NCBI RefSeq assembly: GCF_015711015.1
Contig: NZ_CP064653.1
Span: 2,790,001-2,854,000, forward strand
Source of the DNA: Methylomonas sp. LL1
GTDB taxonomy: Bacteria > Pseudomonadota > Gammaproteobacteria > Methylococcales > Methylomonadaceae
DNA: 64,000 nt
Reading direction: 5' to 3'
A program made the position numbers and the translations under genes. Each line of letters opens with the position of its first letter. Position 1 is the stretch's first letter. Under the pieces are notes generated by a model, which was not told where the DNA came from, did no database searches, and worked only from the letters and a program-made list of their open reading frames with translations. Shown one piece after another: positions 27,621 through 36,893 of the stretch.

Positions 27621-28412
27621 TTATTGGACTTGCAAGGCCAGATTGTCGCCGCCGTCGTAACAACCGTTACCACCGATGGCTTTGCCGCCGGCCTGGGTGA
27701 AGGCCAGAAAATTACCGCTATAGCTCATCGGTCCGGAACAATTTAATGCGCTGCCCCATTTTGTCGTCAAACGATTATTCCTGACAATGGCATTTTGCCC
27801 GGAAACCGCGCTATTGTTGGCCTCGACCACGTTGTTTTCGATCAGACCACCGATCACATAACTGAAGATACCGGACAACTGGCTGCCGCGTACCTGGTTG
27901 TTGCGGGCAATGCCGGTGTGGCTGCGCAATTCAATACCCGACCCGCCGACGAAGCCGATGTCCAGGTTCTCGACCAAGCCGTTTTCAACCAAAACGCCGT
28001 CCCCCCCGGCGCCGAAAATCCGACCGTTACGCACCACGTAACTGACGCCGGCCGGCGCCTGGCCGTTATCGGTAAAGCGAACGCCATTGCCGTTGCCAAT
28101 GTTGCAAGCAGTTTCAGGCCCGCCATTCTGGCCTGGGCAATAGGCCGGCCCGATGATGGAGAAACCGTTCAAATCCAGCGTTACCCCGCCCACGGTACTG
28201 ACGATACCGTCCGTATTGGTATTCGGCAGCGTCAAATTGCCGCTGAGCTTGTAACTGCCGGGTTTAGTGATTTCCACCGGAAAGCCCGGCGCGTCGCCGG
28301 GCGTGACGCCGCCGGCCAGGGCCTTGGCCTGGTCGATCAAAATAACGCCGTCCACGGCTTGGGCGCTTGCAGACAGGACAAATAGTGCGGCGGTTAGAGT
28401 CAATTGTTTCAT
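27621..28412 (-). CDS. Exported right-handed beta-helix protein
   Basis: 263 residues with a clear signal peptide (MKQLTLTAALFVLSASAQA). The pattern of GVTLDLNGFSIIG, VVRNGRIFGAGGDGVLVENG, ARNNQVRGSQLSGIFSY and IVRNNRLTT rungs indicates a parallel beta-helix of the NosD/pectate-lyase-like kind. Catalytic residues of polysaccharide lyases are not evident, so a structural or carbohydrate-binding role is as likely. It follows the PEP-CTERM gene by 23 bases and precedes the HEAT-repeat gene. Confidence 0.78.
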   Translation of the reverse strand: MKQLTLTAALFVLSASAQAVDGVILIDQAKALAGGVTPGDAPGFPVEITKPGSYKLSGNLTLPNTNTDGIVSTVGGVTLDLNGFSIIGPAYCPGQNGGPETACNIGNGNGVRFTDNGQAPAGVSYVVRNGRIFGAGGDGVLVENGLVENLDIGFVGGSGIELRSHTGIARNNQVRGSQLSGIFSYVIGGLIENNVVEANNSAVSGQNAIVRNNRLTTKWGSALNCSGPMSYSGNFLAFTQAGGKAIGGNGCYDGGDNLALQVQ

Positions 28413-28435
28413 GATGGCATTCCTGGTAAAGAGAG

Positions 28436-29149
28436 TTAAACAAAAAGCGTGGATGTTATTTTTGCGTCCTTATAACGGCTTACATAGCCAGCGACCCAAA
28501 AGCCCAGGCCGATGAGCCACAAGGATCCCGGCTCCGGCACGGTGCCGATGGGATTGCCGCCGGGGATGTCGCCGTTATCGCCATTTCCCGGACTCCCGCC
28601 GACGTCTCCATTACCGGCATCGACCAACCCGCAGCCGCTGATGCAAACCAGGCTGTCGAGGCTGCCGCCGATTTCGAGATCGGGCGAAAACAGCGCGAAG
28701 GTCGGCCAATCGAAGGCGTCTAAATTCGGCGCCTCGGTCGGCAATAAATCGCTGCCGAACAACGCGGCCAGGCTGTCGTACAAATTCAGTTCGATGCGGG
28801 TGCCGGCGCCGTCGTCGCCTAACACCAGGTAGCCATCGCCAAGGCCGGCATAGTCGTTGAGTATCGACAGACTGAACAGTGAGCCATAAAGGTCATAGCT
28901 GGCGCCGCCGAGAAAGTCGATACTAATGCCGTAATTCGGGCCGACGCCTTGATAAGTACCGGTGTGAGCGCCCGGATTGACGTCCTGCCAACTACTGTCG
29001 TAAGTGAACAAGCCCGTGAAGCTGCCCCACCCGGTGGCATAGGGATCGTTATCGACGCTGCCGCCGAAACCGATGGTGATTTCCGCGCCTGAGGCCTGTG
29101 CCGATAAGCCCAGTGCCAACATCGCCGCATACCAGTGTTGTCGTTTCAT
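28436..29149 (-). CDS. PEP-CTERM sorting domain protein
   Basis: 237 residues. Signal peptide MKRQHWYAAMLALGLSAQAS, a beta-rich exported domain, a Gly/Asn linker (DVGGSPGNGDNGDIPGGNP) and a C-terminal PEP-CTERM tag: VPEPGSLWLIGLGFWVAGYV followed by a basic tail. Such proteins are handled by exosortase and usually appear with exopolysaccharide loci; no exosortase lies in this window. First gene of a three-gene unit with promoter element P1. Confidence 0.88.
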   Translation of the reverse strand: MKRQHWYAAMLALGLSAQASGAEITIGFGGSVDNDPYATGWGSFTGLFTYDSSWQDVNPGAHTGTYQGVGPNYGISIDFLGGASYDLYGSLFSLSILNDYAGLGDGYLVLGDDGAGTRIELNLYDSLAALFGSDLLPTEAPNLDAFDWPTFALFSPDLEIGGSLDSLVCISGCGLVDAGNGDVGGSPGNGDNGDIPGGNPIGTVPEPGSLWLIGLGFWVAGYVSRYKDAKITSTLFV

Positions 29150-29237
29150 CTATCCGTCCTGTCGAATCTAGCGTTGTAAATGAACGGCATGGACGGTAAT
29201 CGGCCCATGCCGGATGAGCCTTTCGGCCTCGGAAAAC

Positions 29238-29290
29238 AGTATGCAGGGGCTGTGTATCAAACGAATTTCAGCTTGGTTTCATTTGTTTCA
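29238..29290 (-). promoter_or_regulatory. SARP-like promoter P1
   Basis: Minus strand. Half-sites TGAAAC, TGAAAC, TGAAAT and TGATACA; the last three are spaced 11 bases. TGATACA (29253-29259) is followed by 9 bases and the -10 box CATACT (29238-29243). Drives 28436-29149 and probably the two following genes. Confidence 0.75.
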
Positions 29291-29375
29291 GAGGCAGATG
29301 GGACGAAATTTCTGGGTGCGAGGGGAATTGAAGTGCAGGGTACGTTGAAGTTATCAATGCGGCGTTGCCACGCTT

Positions 29376-29460
29376 AAGATGCTGTCGCAAAAGTTAGGCG
29401 GGCTGAATGCAATGAAGTCCAGCATCTTGATTTTGTTGGGTTACGCTATGCTAACCCAAC
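29376..29460. repeat. Two palindromes in the 29.2-29.5 kb gap
   Basis: AAGATGCTG/CAGCATCTT (29376-29384 and 29420-29428) encloses an IS-end-like stretch, and GTTGGGTTA/TAACCCAAC (29435-29460) is a common interspersed palindrome. Apart from these and P1, the 400-base gap holds nothing recognised. Confidence 0.7.
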
Positions 29461-29547
29461 CTACGTTTTGACTTTATTACGCATCCTTAAGGCGGCGTTG
29501 CTTAACCGGGAAGGCGGTGAGAATGATAGGAACGGGGCCGTTTTGCT

Positions 29548-30318
29548 TTACGGTATCCGCCGCAGCCGGAATCGGTAGGAAAGCTTGCTGCCCGGCCAAG
29601 GCTGGCTGGCGGTTCCCTTGGGTAGCCACTCGCTCCAACGCTCGAAATCCTCGTCCGGATGCGCCGGCAGAGGCAACAAAAAATTTTGCGCGTACTGGTT
29701 GCCGATTTGCAAATCCAGCACCCGTTTGCCGCGATCGCCCAGCAACGGCAACTCGCCCGCGACGATCCAGCGACCTTCCGCCTCCCTGGCCTGTTCGATT
29801 CGTAATATGCCGGCATCGCTCCGACGCACGGTTTGATTATCAATGCAGGTCAAGTTTAACGACGAAATCGAGCGCTTGAAATGGTCGGTTGCACCGGCCG
29901 GTAGGCGGACCTCCACTTCCAACGCCAACGTCTGGCCGGCGATGGTTGGCGCAATATCCGCTCTCCATCGGCACAGTCCGGCGATGCCCAGTGCGAGTAC
30001 CATTACAATGGCGACGGCGATACTCAGCGCCTTGAAGAAACCGCCCGCCGAATGCCCCCATTTCAAACCGCACACCGCGCCGGCCGCCAAACCAACGCCG
30101 CCGCCGGCCAGCGCCACCCCGGCGATAAAATACCCCGACTGACCTTCGCGGCTGGATATTTGATACCAATCGACACAGGCCTCGCCAAGCCTGGCAAAGG
30201 CCAGCAAGCCGACAACGCCGCTCGGCAAGGCGACCAGCGCCGCTTTCAACAACGACATTGCGCCAACGGCAACGATACCGCCCGTGGCGGCGAGCAAGGA
30301 GATTTTTGTCGATTTCAT
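29548..30318 (-). CDS. Hypothetical membrane protein of the six-gene operon
   Basis: 256 residues from the ATG at 30318, supported by AAGGAG 8 bases upstream. Hydrophobic segments near residues 8-45, 62-85 and 93-115 suggest three or four membrane spans; the C-terminal half (from ADIAPTIAGQTLALEVEVRL) is soluble and beta-rich with a Cys. No family recognised. Last gene of the operon that begins at 34250; it starts 17 bases after the lipoprotein gene. Confidence 0.7.
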   Translation of the reverse strand: MKSTKISLLAATGGIVAVGAMSLLKAALVALPSGVVGLLAFARLGEACVDWYQISSREGQSGYFIAGVALAGGGVGLAAGAVCGLKWGHSAGGFFKALSIAVAIVMVLALGIAGLCRWRADIAPTIAGQTLALEVEVRLPAGATDHFKRSISSLNLTCIDNQTVRRSDAGILRIEQAREAEGRWIVAGELPLLGDRGKRVLDLQIGNQYAQNFLLPLPAHPDEDFERWSEWLPKGTASQPWPGSKLSYRFRLRRIP

Positions 30319-30334
30319 GTTAAACAACTCCTTA

Positions 30335-31552
30335 TCAATGATCCGTATCCGGCGCGGCGCCAAACATCGTCTCGTGCATGCCCTTTGATACTTCGGCTTC
30401 AAAGGCATCGCCCAGGCGATGTATCAACGCCTTCTGCAACTTCGGGTCGCCGGGTTGGTCCGGCCAATAGGCTAGGCCGAACCCCGCGACATAGAAGCCG
30501 TCGGCCAAGACCACGACATCCTCGCCCTCGATCGCGAAGCTCCGCGTCACTTGCTGCGAATATTCCATGCGAAAATCCGGCTTGCGCTTGGCACCGGGGA
30601 AACGCGCCAGGAAGGCCGTGAAGGCTTCGGTCTGATCGGTTGTTACGTTGGGCATCCGGAATTCGGGCGAATTGACCACGTAAATCCCCCGCCTGGGCAT
30701 AGGCTTGAAGTCCGGCCGCTCGGCCAAATGGTCGAGGCCGTCTTTCCCGAGCCGCCATTCGAAATGGTGCAGGATCCAGTCCGCGTCGATGTCCTCGAAC
30801 CGGGCAAAGCGCATGCGCGCCGGATCGATAGGTAGCCGGCGCCAGTCCTGACCACCCAGTTCAGCCACCGCCAACACGGGCTGCTGATCGTGGTCGGTAG
30901 CCGCCAACCTAGCCAGCGAACGTCCATCCGGCGAGAATACGATCGCCCGCGGCGCGTAAGGTGCGAAAAGATCGAAGGGCAAGCGGGGAATCGCGCCGGC
31001 TCGGCGGGTCGCCGTATCGTAGACGCAAGCATTGCCCAACAGCAGTTGGCGCGCGCCGGTCAGGCTGCGGTAATTCGGCCCGTGGTACGCCGTGCCGGCA
31101 CCCAGGCCGGCCAGCACCCGCACCTCGTTCTCGCCGCCGAAGCTCTTGCACACCACCGGCGCCAGCAACTGGCCAGCCTCCTGATGCAAGACATGGAATA
31201 CGCTGGCGTTGTTCGGGTCGCCCACCAGCACCAGCAGATCAGGCACCGCGCCGTCGCCGACCGCGAAAATTGCATGGACCGCCTCGGTGCGCATTGGCTG
31301 GTCCAAGCCCATGCCCGTGAAACTGTCGATGACCAGCGGCTGTCCCCGCCAACGCAGGGACCAGCTTTCGTAGCTGGATTCGCGGTCATAATTGGCGCTA
31401 CGCATCTTCCGAGTTTGGATCGTTACTTCGATGTCGCCATAACGTTCGCTCCGCTCGACCAATGCTTCGGTTTGTTCGGAACTGATCGCGCATCCCACCA
31501 GCAGCGTACTGACCAGGCAACCGGCCCAGCGCGATAATCGGTTATTTGCCAT
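30335..31552 (-). CDS. Hypothetical lipoprotein of the six-gene operon
   Basis: 405 residues from the ATG at 31552; a longer reading to 31897 runs through the preceding gene in another frame and is rejected. The signal MANNRLSRWAGCLVSTLLVG ends in a lipobox (LLVGC). The mature protein has a WD40/beta-propeller-like phrase (AIVFSPDGRSLARLA) and aromatic-rich strands; it may be a propeller-type scaffold. No enzymatic motif. Its position between a cytosolic hypothetical and a membrane protein suggests a cell-envelope function, but this is inference. Confidence 0.72.
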   Translation of the reverse strand: MANNRLSRWAGCLVSTLLVGCAISSEQTEALVERSERYGDIEVTIQTRKMRSANYDRESSYESWSLRWRGQPLVIDSFTGMGLDQPMRTEAVHAIFAVGDGAVPDLLVLVGDPNNASVFHVLHQEAGQLLAPVVCKSFGGENEVRVLAGLGAGTAYHGPNYRSLTGARQLLLGNACVYDTATRRAGAIPRLPFDLFAPYAPRAIVFSPDGRSLARLAATDHDQQPVLAVAELGGQDWRRLPIDPARMRFARFEDIDADWILHHFEWRLGKDGLDHLAERPDFKPMPRRGIYVVNSPEFRMPNVTTDQTEAFTAFLARFPGAKRKPDFRMEYSQQVTRSFAIEGEDVVVLADGFYVAGFGLAYWPDQPGDPKLQKALIHRLGDAFEAEVSKGMHETMFGAAPDTDH

Positions 31553-31584
31553 GATTTCCACCGTTTTGATGCTTGGCAATCGCC

Positions 31585-31977
31585 TTAAAGTTTCGCCAGC
31601 AACGCATCGCGAATCTCGCTGTCGTTGAGCATGCCCTGGGTGCCCAGCGCATAGGGGCAGCGCATTTCCAATACGCCGGCGTCGAAGTGAATGGAACGTG
31701 CTTCCATGTCGCCGACATTTTTCAGTTTGACCAGCTTCAAGCCATCGCGTACCGCTTGCTTCCCCATCTCGTCGATGCAAATCATGCGCAAGGCCATGTT
31801 GAGCCGATGGCAAGCGATGTTGTCCAGAAAGTTCAGCGCCGCGCCGTCTTCGGCCAAGCTGTCCCAATCGACTTGATACGGAATCGCCGCTCCGCAAATT
31901 TCTTCGATTTCGCGTTCGCGTTCCGGCAAGGTGATGTCTTGCAGCTCCTTGATTTTACGTCGTTCGGCCAGTGCCAT
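31585..31977 (-). CDS. Hypothetical cytosolic protein of the six-gene operon
   Basis: 130 residues with no signal peptide or membrane segment. Begins MALAERRKIKELQDITLPER, a charged helical stretch, then an alpha/beta domain with three Cys (EEICG, IACH, EMRCP). No recognised family. It is the only apparently soluble cytosolic product in this operon, 35 bases after the LprI-like gene. Confidence 0.7.
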   Translation of the reverse strand: MALAERRKIKELQDITLPEREREIEEICGAAIPYQVDWDSLAEDGAALNFLDNIACHRLNMALRMICIDEMGKQAVRDGLKLVKLKNVGDMEARSIHFDAGVLEMRCPYALGTQGMLNDSEIRDALLAKL

Positions 31978-32011
31978 GATGTTCTCCCGTGTTCGTTTAA
32001 AGTTTGGATGA

Positions 32012-32656
32012 CTATTTTCCCGTTCGCCGATAAACGGCGGGCTGGGCTTCCCCGTCTTCGAGAATTTCCAGCCGGTCGCCGTCCAAGGACTTTATCGTCA
32101 TTCCGGCGGCAGACCCATCGTCCGTCTCGCCCGGATAGAGCAGCAGCAACCGGCAGCCTTGAATTTGCCATTGGCCATCGACCAGTTCCGGACGGCTATG
32201 CAGCCAGGTATCGAAGCGGCCCCGGCCTTCGGTTTGGCCTTTTTCGAAGGCAATTTCCTCGAACGCTCCGAGCTCGGATACAATTTTCCAGGCGCCGGGC
32301 AAACGCTGCGCGTAACCGGCGCACCTGCTTTGCGAACATTGCCAGTTCTGTAGATCCAGCAGACGCTTGCGGTAGACGGCGGCCAGGCAAGCCTCGTCCA
32401 GGCAATCGTTACGGATTTCACGCAACCAGCGTTGTTGAGCTTCCTTAACTTCCCCGGCGGGGCAACGTCGGGTCGTAGCGGCATAAACCGCGCCAAGTTG
32501 CTCGTCCAGATGGCTCAACTCGCCGTCCCGGCAGATGAGACTTTCCACCGGCGCCTTGGCCTTGGCGCAGTCGAAACCGGCCGCGTGGGAGGTAACGTGG
32601 TATACGCCGAATCCCGCCAGCCATAGCCCCATCAGGGCAATTCGCAGACGTTTCAT
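32012..32656 (-). CDS. Exported protein with LprI-like (DUF1311) domain
   Basis: 214 residues from the ATG at 32656, with GAGGAGG upstream. Signal peptide MKRLRIALMGLWLAGFGVYH. Mature N-terminus FDCAKAKAPVESLICRDGEL and SHLDEQLGAVYAATTRR is the DUF1311/LprI pattern, with paired cysteines continuing at NDCLDEACLAAVY. The C-terminal half, from about 105, is a separate beta-rich domain (GAWKIVSELGAFEEIAFEKG) also with Cys pairs. LprI-type domains can inhibit lysozyme; role here unknown. Its start overlaps the preceding stop by 4 bases. Confidence 0.8.
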   Translation of the reverse strand: MKRLRIALMGLWLAGFGVYHVTSHAAGFDCAKAKAPVESLICRDGELSHLDEQLGAVYAATTRRCPAGEVKEAQQRWLREIRNDCLDEACLAAVYRKRLLDLQNWQCSQSRCAGYAQRLPGAWKIVSELGAFEEIAFEKGQTEGRGRFDTWLHSRPELVDGQWQIQGCRLLLLYPGETDDGSAAGMTIKSLDGDRLEILEDGEAQPAVYRRTGK

Positions 32657-33372
32657 ACCGAGGCCTCCTCGATTAGGCGACACAATCGGCGGATTGCGAG
32701 CAGGCGCTCGGCCGAGTTTTCAGTGTTAAAGGTCAGAAAAAACGGTCGCATCGCCAGATCGAACGGCTGTTGCGCCAACCCGTGCAAATAGGCGAGCAAG
32801 GCCGCGAAATGCACCGCCACGTCGCCGTCGCGCCGCTCCAGGCCTCGCCACAATGCTTCGATCACCGGCGCCGTCGGCAAATCGGCGGCCAAATCAATCG
32901 CGTCGCTCAAATCGTCCGCCCAGCTTGCATTTTCCAACCGTTCGGCAACGCTGGCGCTTTGAGCATCCTGATCGATCAGGGCCGGCGCTCGCTTCATCAA
33001 CGCCAGGCGCACCGATGGATTGCCCCGTTCCGCCGCAACGGCGAGCGCCGCCCGCGCAGTTTCGCTATCGAGCGCGATCAGTGCTTCGACATCGCGCCAG
33101 TCATTGACGCCGCGAACTAGCAATAACGATTCGACTTGCCAGCGATCCTCTACGGACATCCGCGCCAGCAGCGCGAGGTCGTAGCCGACGCCGTCGTGCC
33201 AACGCTGGTAATTCATCCCCATACTGGCGGTGAAGCGACGAAAGGTTTCCGATTCCTCGGCAATTGGCAATGGCGAATTATGGACAGTGCCGTTGCCGAC
33301 ATATCGACCTGCTTCGTCGTAACGCATCAGCGGATAACTGGCGTCGTTTGCGGCTTGGTCCCGGTCATTCAT
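32653..33372 (-). CDS. Hypothetical helical-repeat protein of the six-gene operon
   Basis: 239 residues, no signal peptide. Mostly alpha-helical with HEAT-like periodicity: NDWRDVEALIALDSETARAA, LAVAAERGNPSVRLALMKRA and similar units to the end. N-terminus contains RYDEAGRYVGNGTVHNSPLP. No family name can be given. It overlaps both neighbours by 4 bases (ATGA), showing tight translational coupling to the exported proteins on either side. Confidence 0.72.
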   Translation of the reverse strand: MNDRDQAANDASYPLMRYDEAGRYVGNGTVHNSPLPIAEESETFRRFTASMGMNYQRWHDGVGYDLALLARMSVEDRWQVESLLLVRGVNDWRDVEALIALDSETARAALAVAAERGNPSVRLALMKRAPALIDQDAQSASVAERLENASWADDLSDAIDLAADLPTAPVIEALWRGLERRDGDVAVHFAALLAYLHGLAQQPFDLAMRPFFLTFNTENSAERLLAIRRLCRLIEEASV

Positions 33373-34250
33373 TGCATTAACCCCCTGAAACTAGCGCCGC
33401 CCGCCGAATAGACGATGTCGTCAACCCGCCAAGCATCGGCCTCGCGAATCAATCGATACCGCAAGCGCGAGTCAAGGTCCGCGCCGGAAAACTTGACCTC
33501 CACCTCGGCCTTATCGCCGGCAATCCGCGCCGGTTGCACGGCAAAGCGGGGCGGATACTCCTGGCTGTCGGTAAAAGGGTCGCCGTTGATTGCCGGCACT
33601 TCATCGCTCGGCTGGGATTTGGCGAGATAGACGTTGGCCGCTTGCCACAAGCCCTCCGACAAAAACGGCCGCTTGTTTGCCAGCGTTTGCGCGGAAAATC
33701 CCATGCCCCCGGCAAAATGCGCTTCCAGCAAACGCTGCACCACGCCTTCCGGCGCCTTTGCCGCCGCCTTCGCGCCCGGCGCCCGCGACAAACTCCACAC
33801 CCGGTTGTCCAGGCCGATCAAAACGGTATCTTCATCGGCATAATGAAAGTCGAACACTCCGCTATCGCACCATAGCGAGCTGCTGTTCAGCGGAAACCGG
33901 ATTAATCCCAGCGCCAGCGCCGCCCGTGTCGCGTCGCCGGGCAGATTTCCTTGAAACAAGCCGGCTGCGGGCAATTGGATAAGCTCGCTCGACGCATTCT
34001 TGCAGGCAAATGGCTTGGGACCATCAACGCTATTGCCGGTCACCGTCAGCGTCCGTCCGGTCAAATCGGCCGCCCCTGGCAGCGGCGCGCCCCAGGGCGC
34101 CGGTAGGGCATGGGTAAAACGCCAAACGTCACGAAGCGTGGCGTCGACATCCTTGGCCACCACTTGGTTGCTTAATGCCAAACCCACCACTAACCCCACG
34201 GCGATGCCATTGCATAAGTGCCAGGATGCAAAAAGATTGTTCGAACTCAT
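33369..34250 (-). CDS. Exported hypothetical protein, first of six-gene operon
   Basis: 293 residues with a signal peptide (GIAVGLVVGLALSNQVVAKD). The C-terminal third (FLSEGLWQAANVYLAKSQP, then PPRFAVQPARIAGDKAEVEV and DAWRVDDIVYSAGGASF) resembles DUF3828-type periplasmic domains; the rest is unassigned. It is preceded by promoter element P2, 49 bases upstream, and overlaps the next gene by 4 bases. Confidence 0.75.
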   Translation of the reverse strand: MSSNNLFASWHLCNGIAVGLVVGLALSNQVVAKDVDATLRDVWRFTHALPAPWGAPLPGAADLTGRTLTVTGNSVDGPKPFACKNASSELIQLPAAGLFQGNLPGDATRAALALGLIRFPLNSSSLWCDSGVFDFHYADEDTVLIGLDNRVWSLSRAPGAKAAAKAPEGVVQRLLEAHFAGGMGFSAQTLANKRPFLSEGLWQAANVYLAKSQPSDEVPAINGDPFTDSQEYPPRFAVQPARIAGDKAEVEVKFSGADLDSRLRYRLIREADAWRVDDIVYSAGGASFRGLMQ

Positions 34251-34298
34251 GCTGCCTCCACGATGCCGTCGTTGAAACGGCGTGCTTGTTAAGGTTGC

Positions 34299-34361
34299 AG
34301 TGTATCCCCACCGCGTTTCAATCCGATTTCTAAATCGGCTGGTTTTGTTTCAATTGTTTCG
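34299..34361 (-). promoter_or_regulatory. SARP-like promoter P2
   Basis: Minus strand. GAAAC copies at the distal end, then AGAAATC and TGAAACG with G-to-G spacing of 11; TGAAACG (34314-34320) is followed by 9 bases and TACACT (34299-34304). Drives the operon 33369-34250 down to 29548. The distal end overlaps the stop of the following surface-protein gene. Confidence 0.75.
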
Positions 34362-36644
34362 GGGCCGGCGCTGCATCAACAACAAGCCCATCAGCGAACT
34401 CAGCATCAACCAGGCCGAAGCTGGCAGCGGCACGGCGGCGACACCTATACTGCCGTGGCTGGCGATTTTGGAGAAATCCAGCAGACTTCTGTCCAGGCCG
34501 GCGACGCTGATGCGGCTGGCGTCCAAATGACCGCCGAAGCTTTCGAAGCCGAACAATTGCCAGACGCTGGCCGCAACCGGCAGGCCTTCCAGACGAAACA
34601 CCAGGGCCAGGGTGCCGTTGAAATCCAGATGGCCGATGTTCGCTAACTGATCGTATTCGCTACCCGGAGTGGAGCCGAAGATTTCCATGGTCAGTACCGA
34701 GCCCTCGCCGTAGCTGACGTTGCCGTGGTTGAAATCGACTCTGGCCGAACTGTTACCGGGTTTATGGCCGGCGAGAAACTGGATGTCGCCGCTGAAGCTG
34801 CCGGCGCCCTTGACATCGTCTATAAAAGTCAGCAAACCCGAACCGGCGACGCTGCCGTTGTTGCTGAAGTCGCCGGCGATCAGCGCGTTACCGCTGAAAT
34901 TCAGGGTTTCGCCGTTGCCCAGCGCGATGCCGTTGGCCGCGTCCAGTCGACCGCCGTCGGCTATGCTGGTTTGAACGCCCAGTTGCGCCTGGTCCTGATC
35001 CAGCAGGATGATCCGGTTGCCGCCCACGTCCAGCTTGCCGCCGTAATCGAAACCATCCGCCGACAAGTAATCGCCCACATTTAAAGTACCGCCTTCGGCG
35101 CGAATGGTGTTGCCGGCGGTGCCGCCGCTGATGGCCGCCAGCACCGAACCCTTGCCGCTCAGAGTGCCAATGCCGGTCATGTATAAACTACTGTTCGAGT
35201 CGGCGATGACCATGCCGTTATCCACGGCCAGCACGCCGGCGCGGACAGTGCCGCCCTTCAGATACAGCGGCGCAACATCGGACAAAGTCAGTGTGCCGTC
35301 GACATCCAGGGTTTGATTGGCATGGAGCGTGGAAAACGGCTTGTCGTTTGCCATCCCCAGATGATGATCGCCGAGCAGGTTGACGGTACCCCGATACCAA
35401 TTGAATTGCGCGCCGTCCTCCAGCATCAACCCGCCGGTGCGCAGCACGCCGCCGTCCAAATTCAGCACGCCGCCGTCCTTGATCCAGGCACCCCTGGCAT
35501 TCAAGGTGCCGCGAACACCGATATTGACCTCTCCGCTATTCAGATACAGCTGTTCATTGACTTGCCAACTGGAACCCGTGCCGGCTATCAAGACGGCACC
35601 ATGATTTCCCGTCAGACCGACAATAGCGTAATTATTGACGACCTTGCCGCCATCGGCGATGGTCAGGCTACCGTTGCCGTCATAGCCAAGTACGAAGTCG
35701 TCGGCACCGGTGGTTTCCAGCAACGAACCATTGCCCGACACCCTGATCTCGCCGTTGGAGCCATCCGTCCAGCCAACTTGTAGCGACTTGCTAAGCACTT
35801 TTCCGCCTCCGACGATGTCGAGGGAACCACCCAGCAAAATGTCATCCCCGTTTTGCCATAATGACTGCGGACCGGCCACGGTCAACGCATTTGAATAATG
35901 TAGATTGGCATGCCGGGAGGTCATTTTTCCGCCATTGGAGACGTTGATTTCGCCAAGGGTGTTCAAATAACTTTTGATATTCCATTCGGAGCCGGCGCCC
36001 GTCACGGAGACGTGGCCGGTGCCGCCGATATTGCCGTCGCCGCCGCTGATACGGCTGCCCGTCTCGATAAAAAGCTCGGCGGCGGTATCGCCGCCGACAT
36101 TAACCGCGTGGTTGTAACCGTATTCGATTTCGAATAGGTAATCGACGCCATTGCTCAATGTCAGACGGCGCGAAGCAATCGTCAAATCCTGATTGCTGTT
36201 TACGCCGATTCCGGCGGAACCGCCATCCCAGGTCTGATCCGCGCCGATCGCGACGGGCAGGTTGAGGGTCTGCATTTTCGCGCTTTTGTTGACGATGTTA
36301 CCGGTGCTGGTGATTGCCTTGCCGTTTAAAATGTAAGCGCCGGAACCGGCCGCAAAAGTGATACCGGCAATGGAAAGGCCGGAGATGTCATTGTATGGAG
36401 TAAGGTCGTTGCTGCCTTGAAACTGCAGCGAGTCGCCGCTTATCGGAAACGACGCGGGAAGATTCCAGTTGGTATCGAGGAAATTAGGCGAATTGCTGTA
36501 ATCGACAAACCCCCAGTTGCTGTTCAGCGCACTGCCATCCCAGATGCGGGTAGTAGCTTGAGCGGATTGAAGAAACAGGCCGGAGACTAAAATACCGGAC
36601 AGGGCCACGGAAAGTGGCCGGCGTTTGAATGGCGATGGATACAT
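34350..36644 (-). CDS. VPLPA-CTERM surface protein with T5SS/PEP-CTERM repeats
   Basis: 764 residues. Signal peptide (LSVALSGILVSGLFLQSAQA), a long beta-helical passenger with repeats of the T5SS/PEP-CTERM-associated kind (GHVSVTGAGSEWNIKSYLN, GEIRVSGNGSLLETTGADD, GSLTIADGGKVVNNYAIVG), and a C-terminal sorting tag AAVPLPASAWLMLSSLMG followed by LLLMQRRPRNN. The tag is the VPLPA form recognised by exosortases. No autotransporter barrel is present. Expected to be surface-attached or released adhesin or matrix protein. Preceded by promoter P3. Confidence 0.9.
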   Translation of the reverse strand: MYPSPFKRRPLSVALSGILVSGLFLQSAQATTRIWDGSALNSNWGFVDYSNSPNFLDTNWNLPASFPISGDSLQFQGSNDLTPYNDISGLSIAGITFAAGSGAYILNGKAITSTGNIVNKSAKMQTLNLPVAIGADQTWDGGSAGIGVNSNQDLTIASRRLTLSNGVDYLFEIEYGYNHAVNVGGDTAAELFIETGSRISGGDGNIGGTGHVSVTGAGSEWNIKSYLNTLGEINVSNGGKMTSRHANLHYSNALTVAGPQSLWQNGDDILLGGSLDIVGGGKVLSKSLQVGWTDGSNGEIRVSGNGSLLETTGADDFVLGYDGNGSLTIADGGKVVNNYAIVGLTGNHGAVLIAGTGSSWQVNEQLYLNSGEVNIGVRGTLNARGAWIKDGGVLNLDGGVLRTGGLMLEDGAQFNWYRGTVNLLGDHHLGMANDKPFSTLHANQTLDVDGTLTLSDVAPLYLKGGTVRAGVLAVDNGMVIADSNSSLYMTGIGTLSGKGSVLAAISGGTAGNTIRAEGGTLNVGDYLSADGFDYGGKLDVGGNRIILLDQDQAQLGVQTSIADGGRLDAANGIALGNGETLNFSGNALIAGDFSNNGSVAGSGLLTFIDDVKGAGSFSGDIQFLAGHKPGNSSARVDFNHGNVSYGEGSVLTMEIFGSTPGSEYDQLANIGHLDFNGTLALVFRLEGLPVAASVWQLFGFESFGGHLDASRISVAGLDRSLLDFSKIASHGSIGVAAVPLPASAWLMLSSLMGLLLMQRRPRNN

Positions 36645-36719
36645 GATCGGGCTCCTAAAAGTCGGTAAATGCAGATAACGGCGGCGAAGCCGGTCACCGG
36701 TTTCGCAAGCCCTGCCGGC

Positions 36720-36780
36720 AGTATAGGGAGCGCTTGTAACAATCTGGTTTCGTTTGGGCGGGTTTTTGTTTCAATTGTTG
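36720..36780 (-). promoter_or_regulatory. SARP-like promoter P3
   Basis: Minus strand. TTGAAAC, then CGAAACC 21 bases on, then TGTTACA 11 bases further (36735-36741), 9 bases, and TATACT (36720-36725). Nearly identical to P4 over about 45 bases. Confidence 0.8.
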
Positions 36781-36893
36781 CGGCGGCGGATAAGATGGCC
36801 CGCCAAACAAAAAGGCACCGCCGGCATCCTTGCCGAACGGCGCAAACTGAGAAACAGGGGCGAATGAATTCACCCCTACAAGCCGATCCGAAT

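Noticed and set aside
30335-31897. 520-codon reading of the lipoprotein gene
   Set aside because: The first 115 codons overlap the preceding gene in another frame; the ATG at 31552 starts a proper lipoprotein signal.
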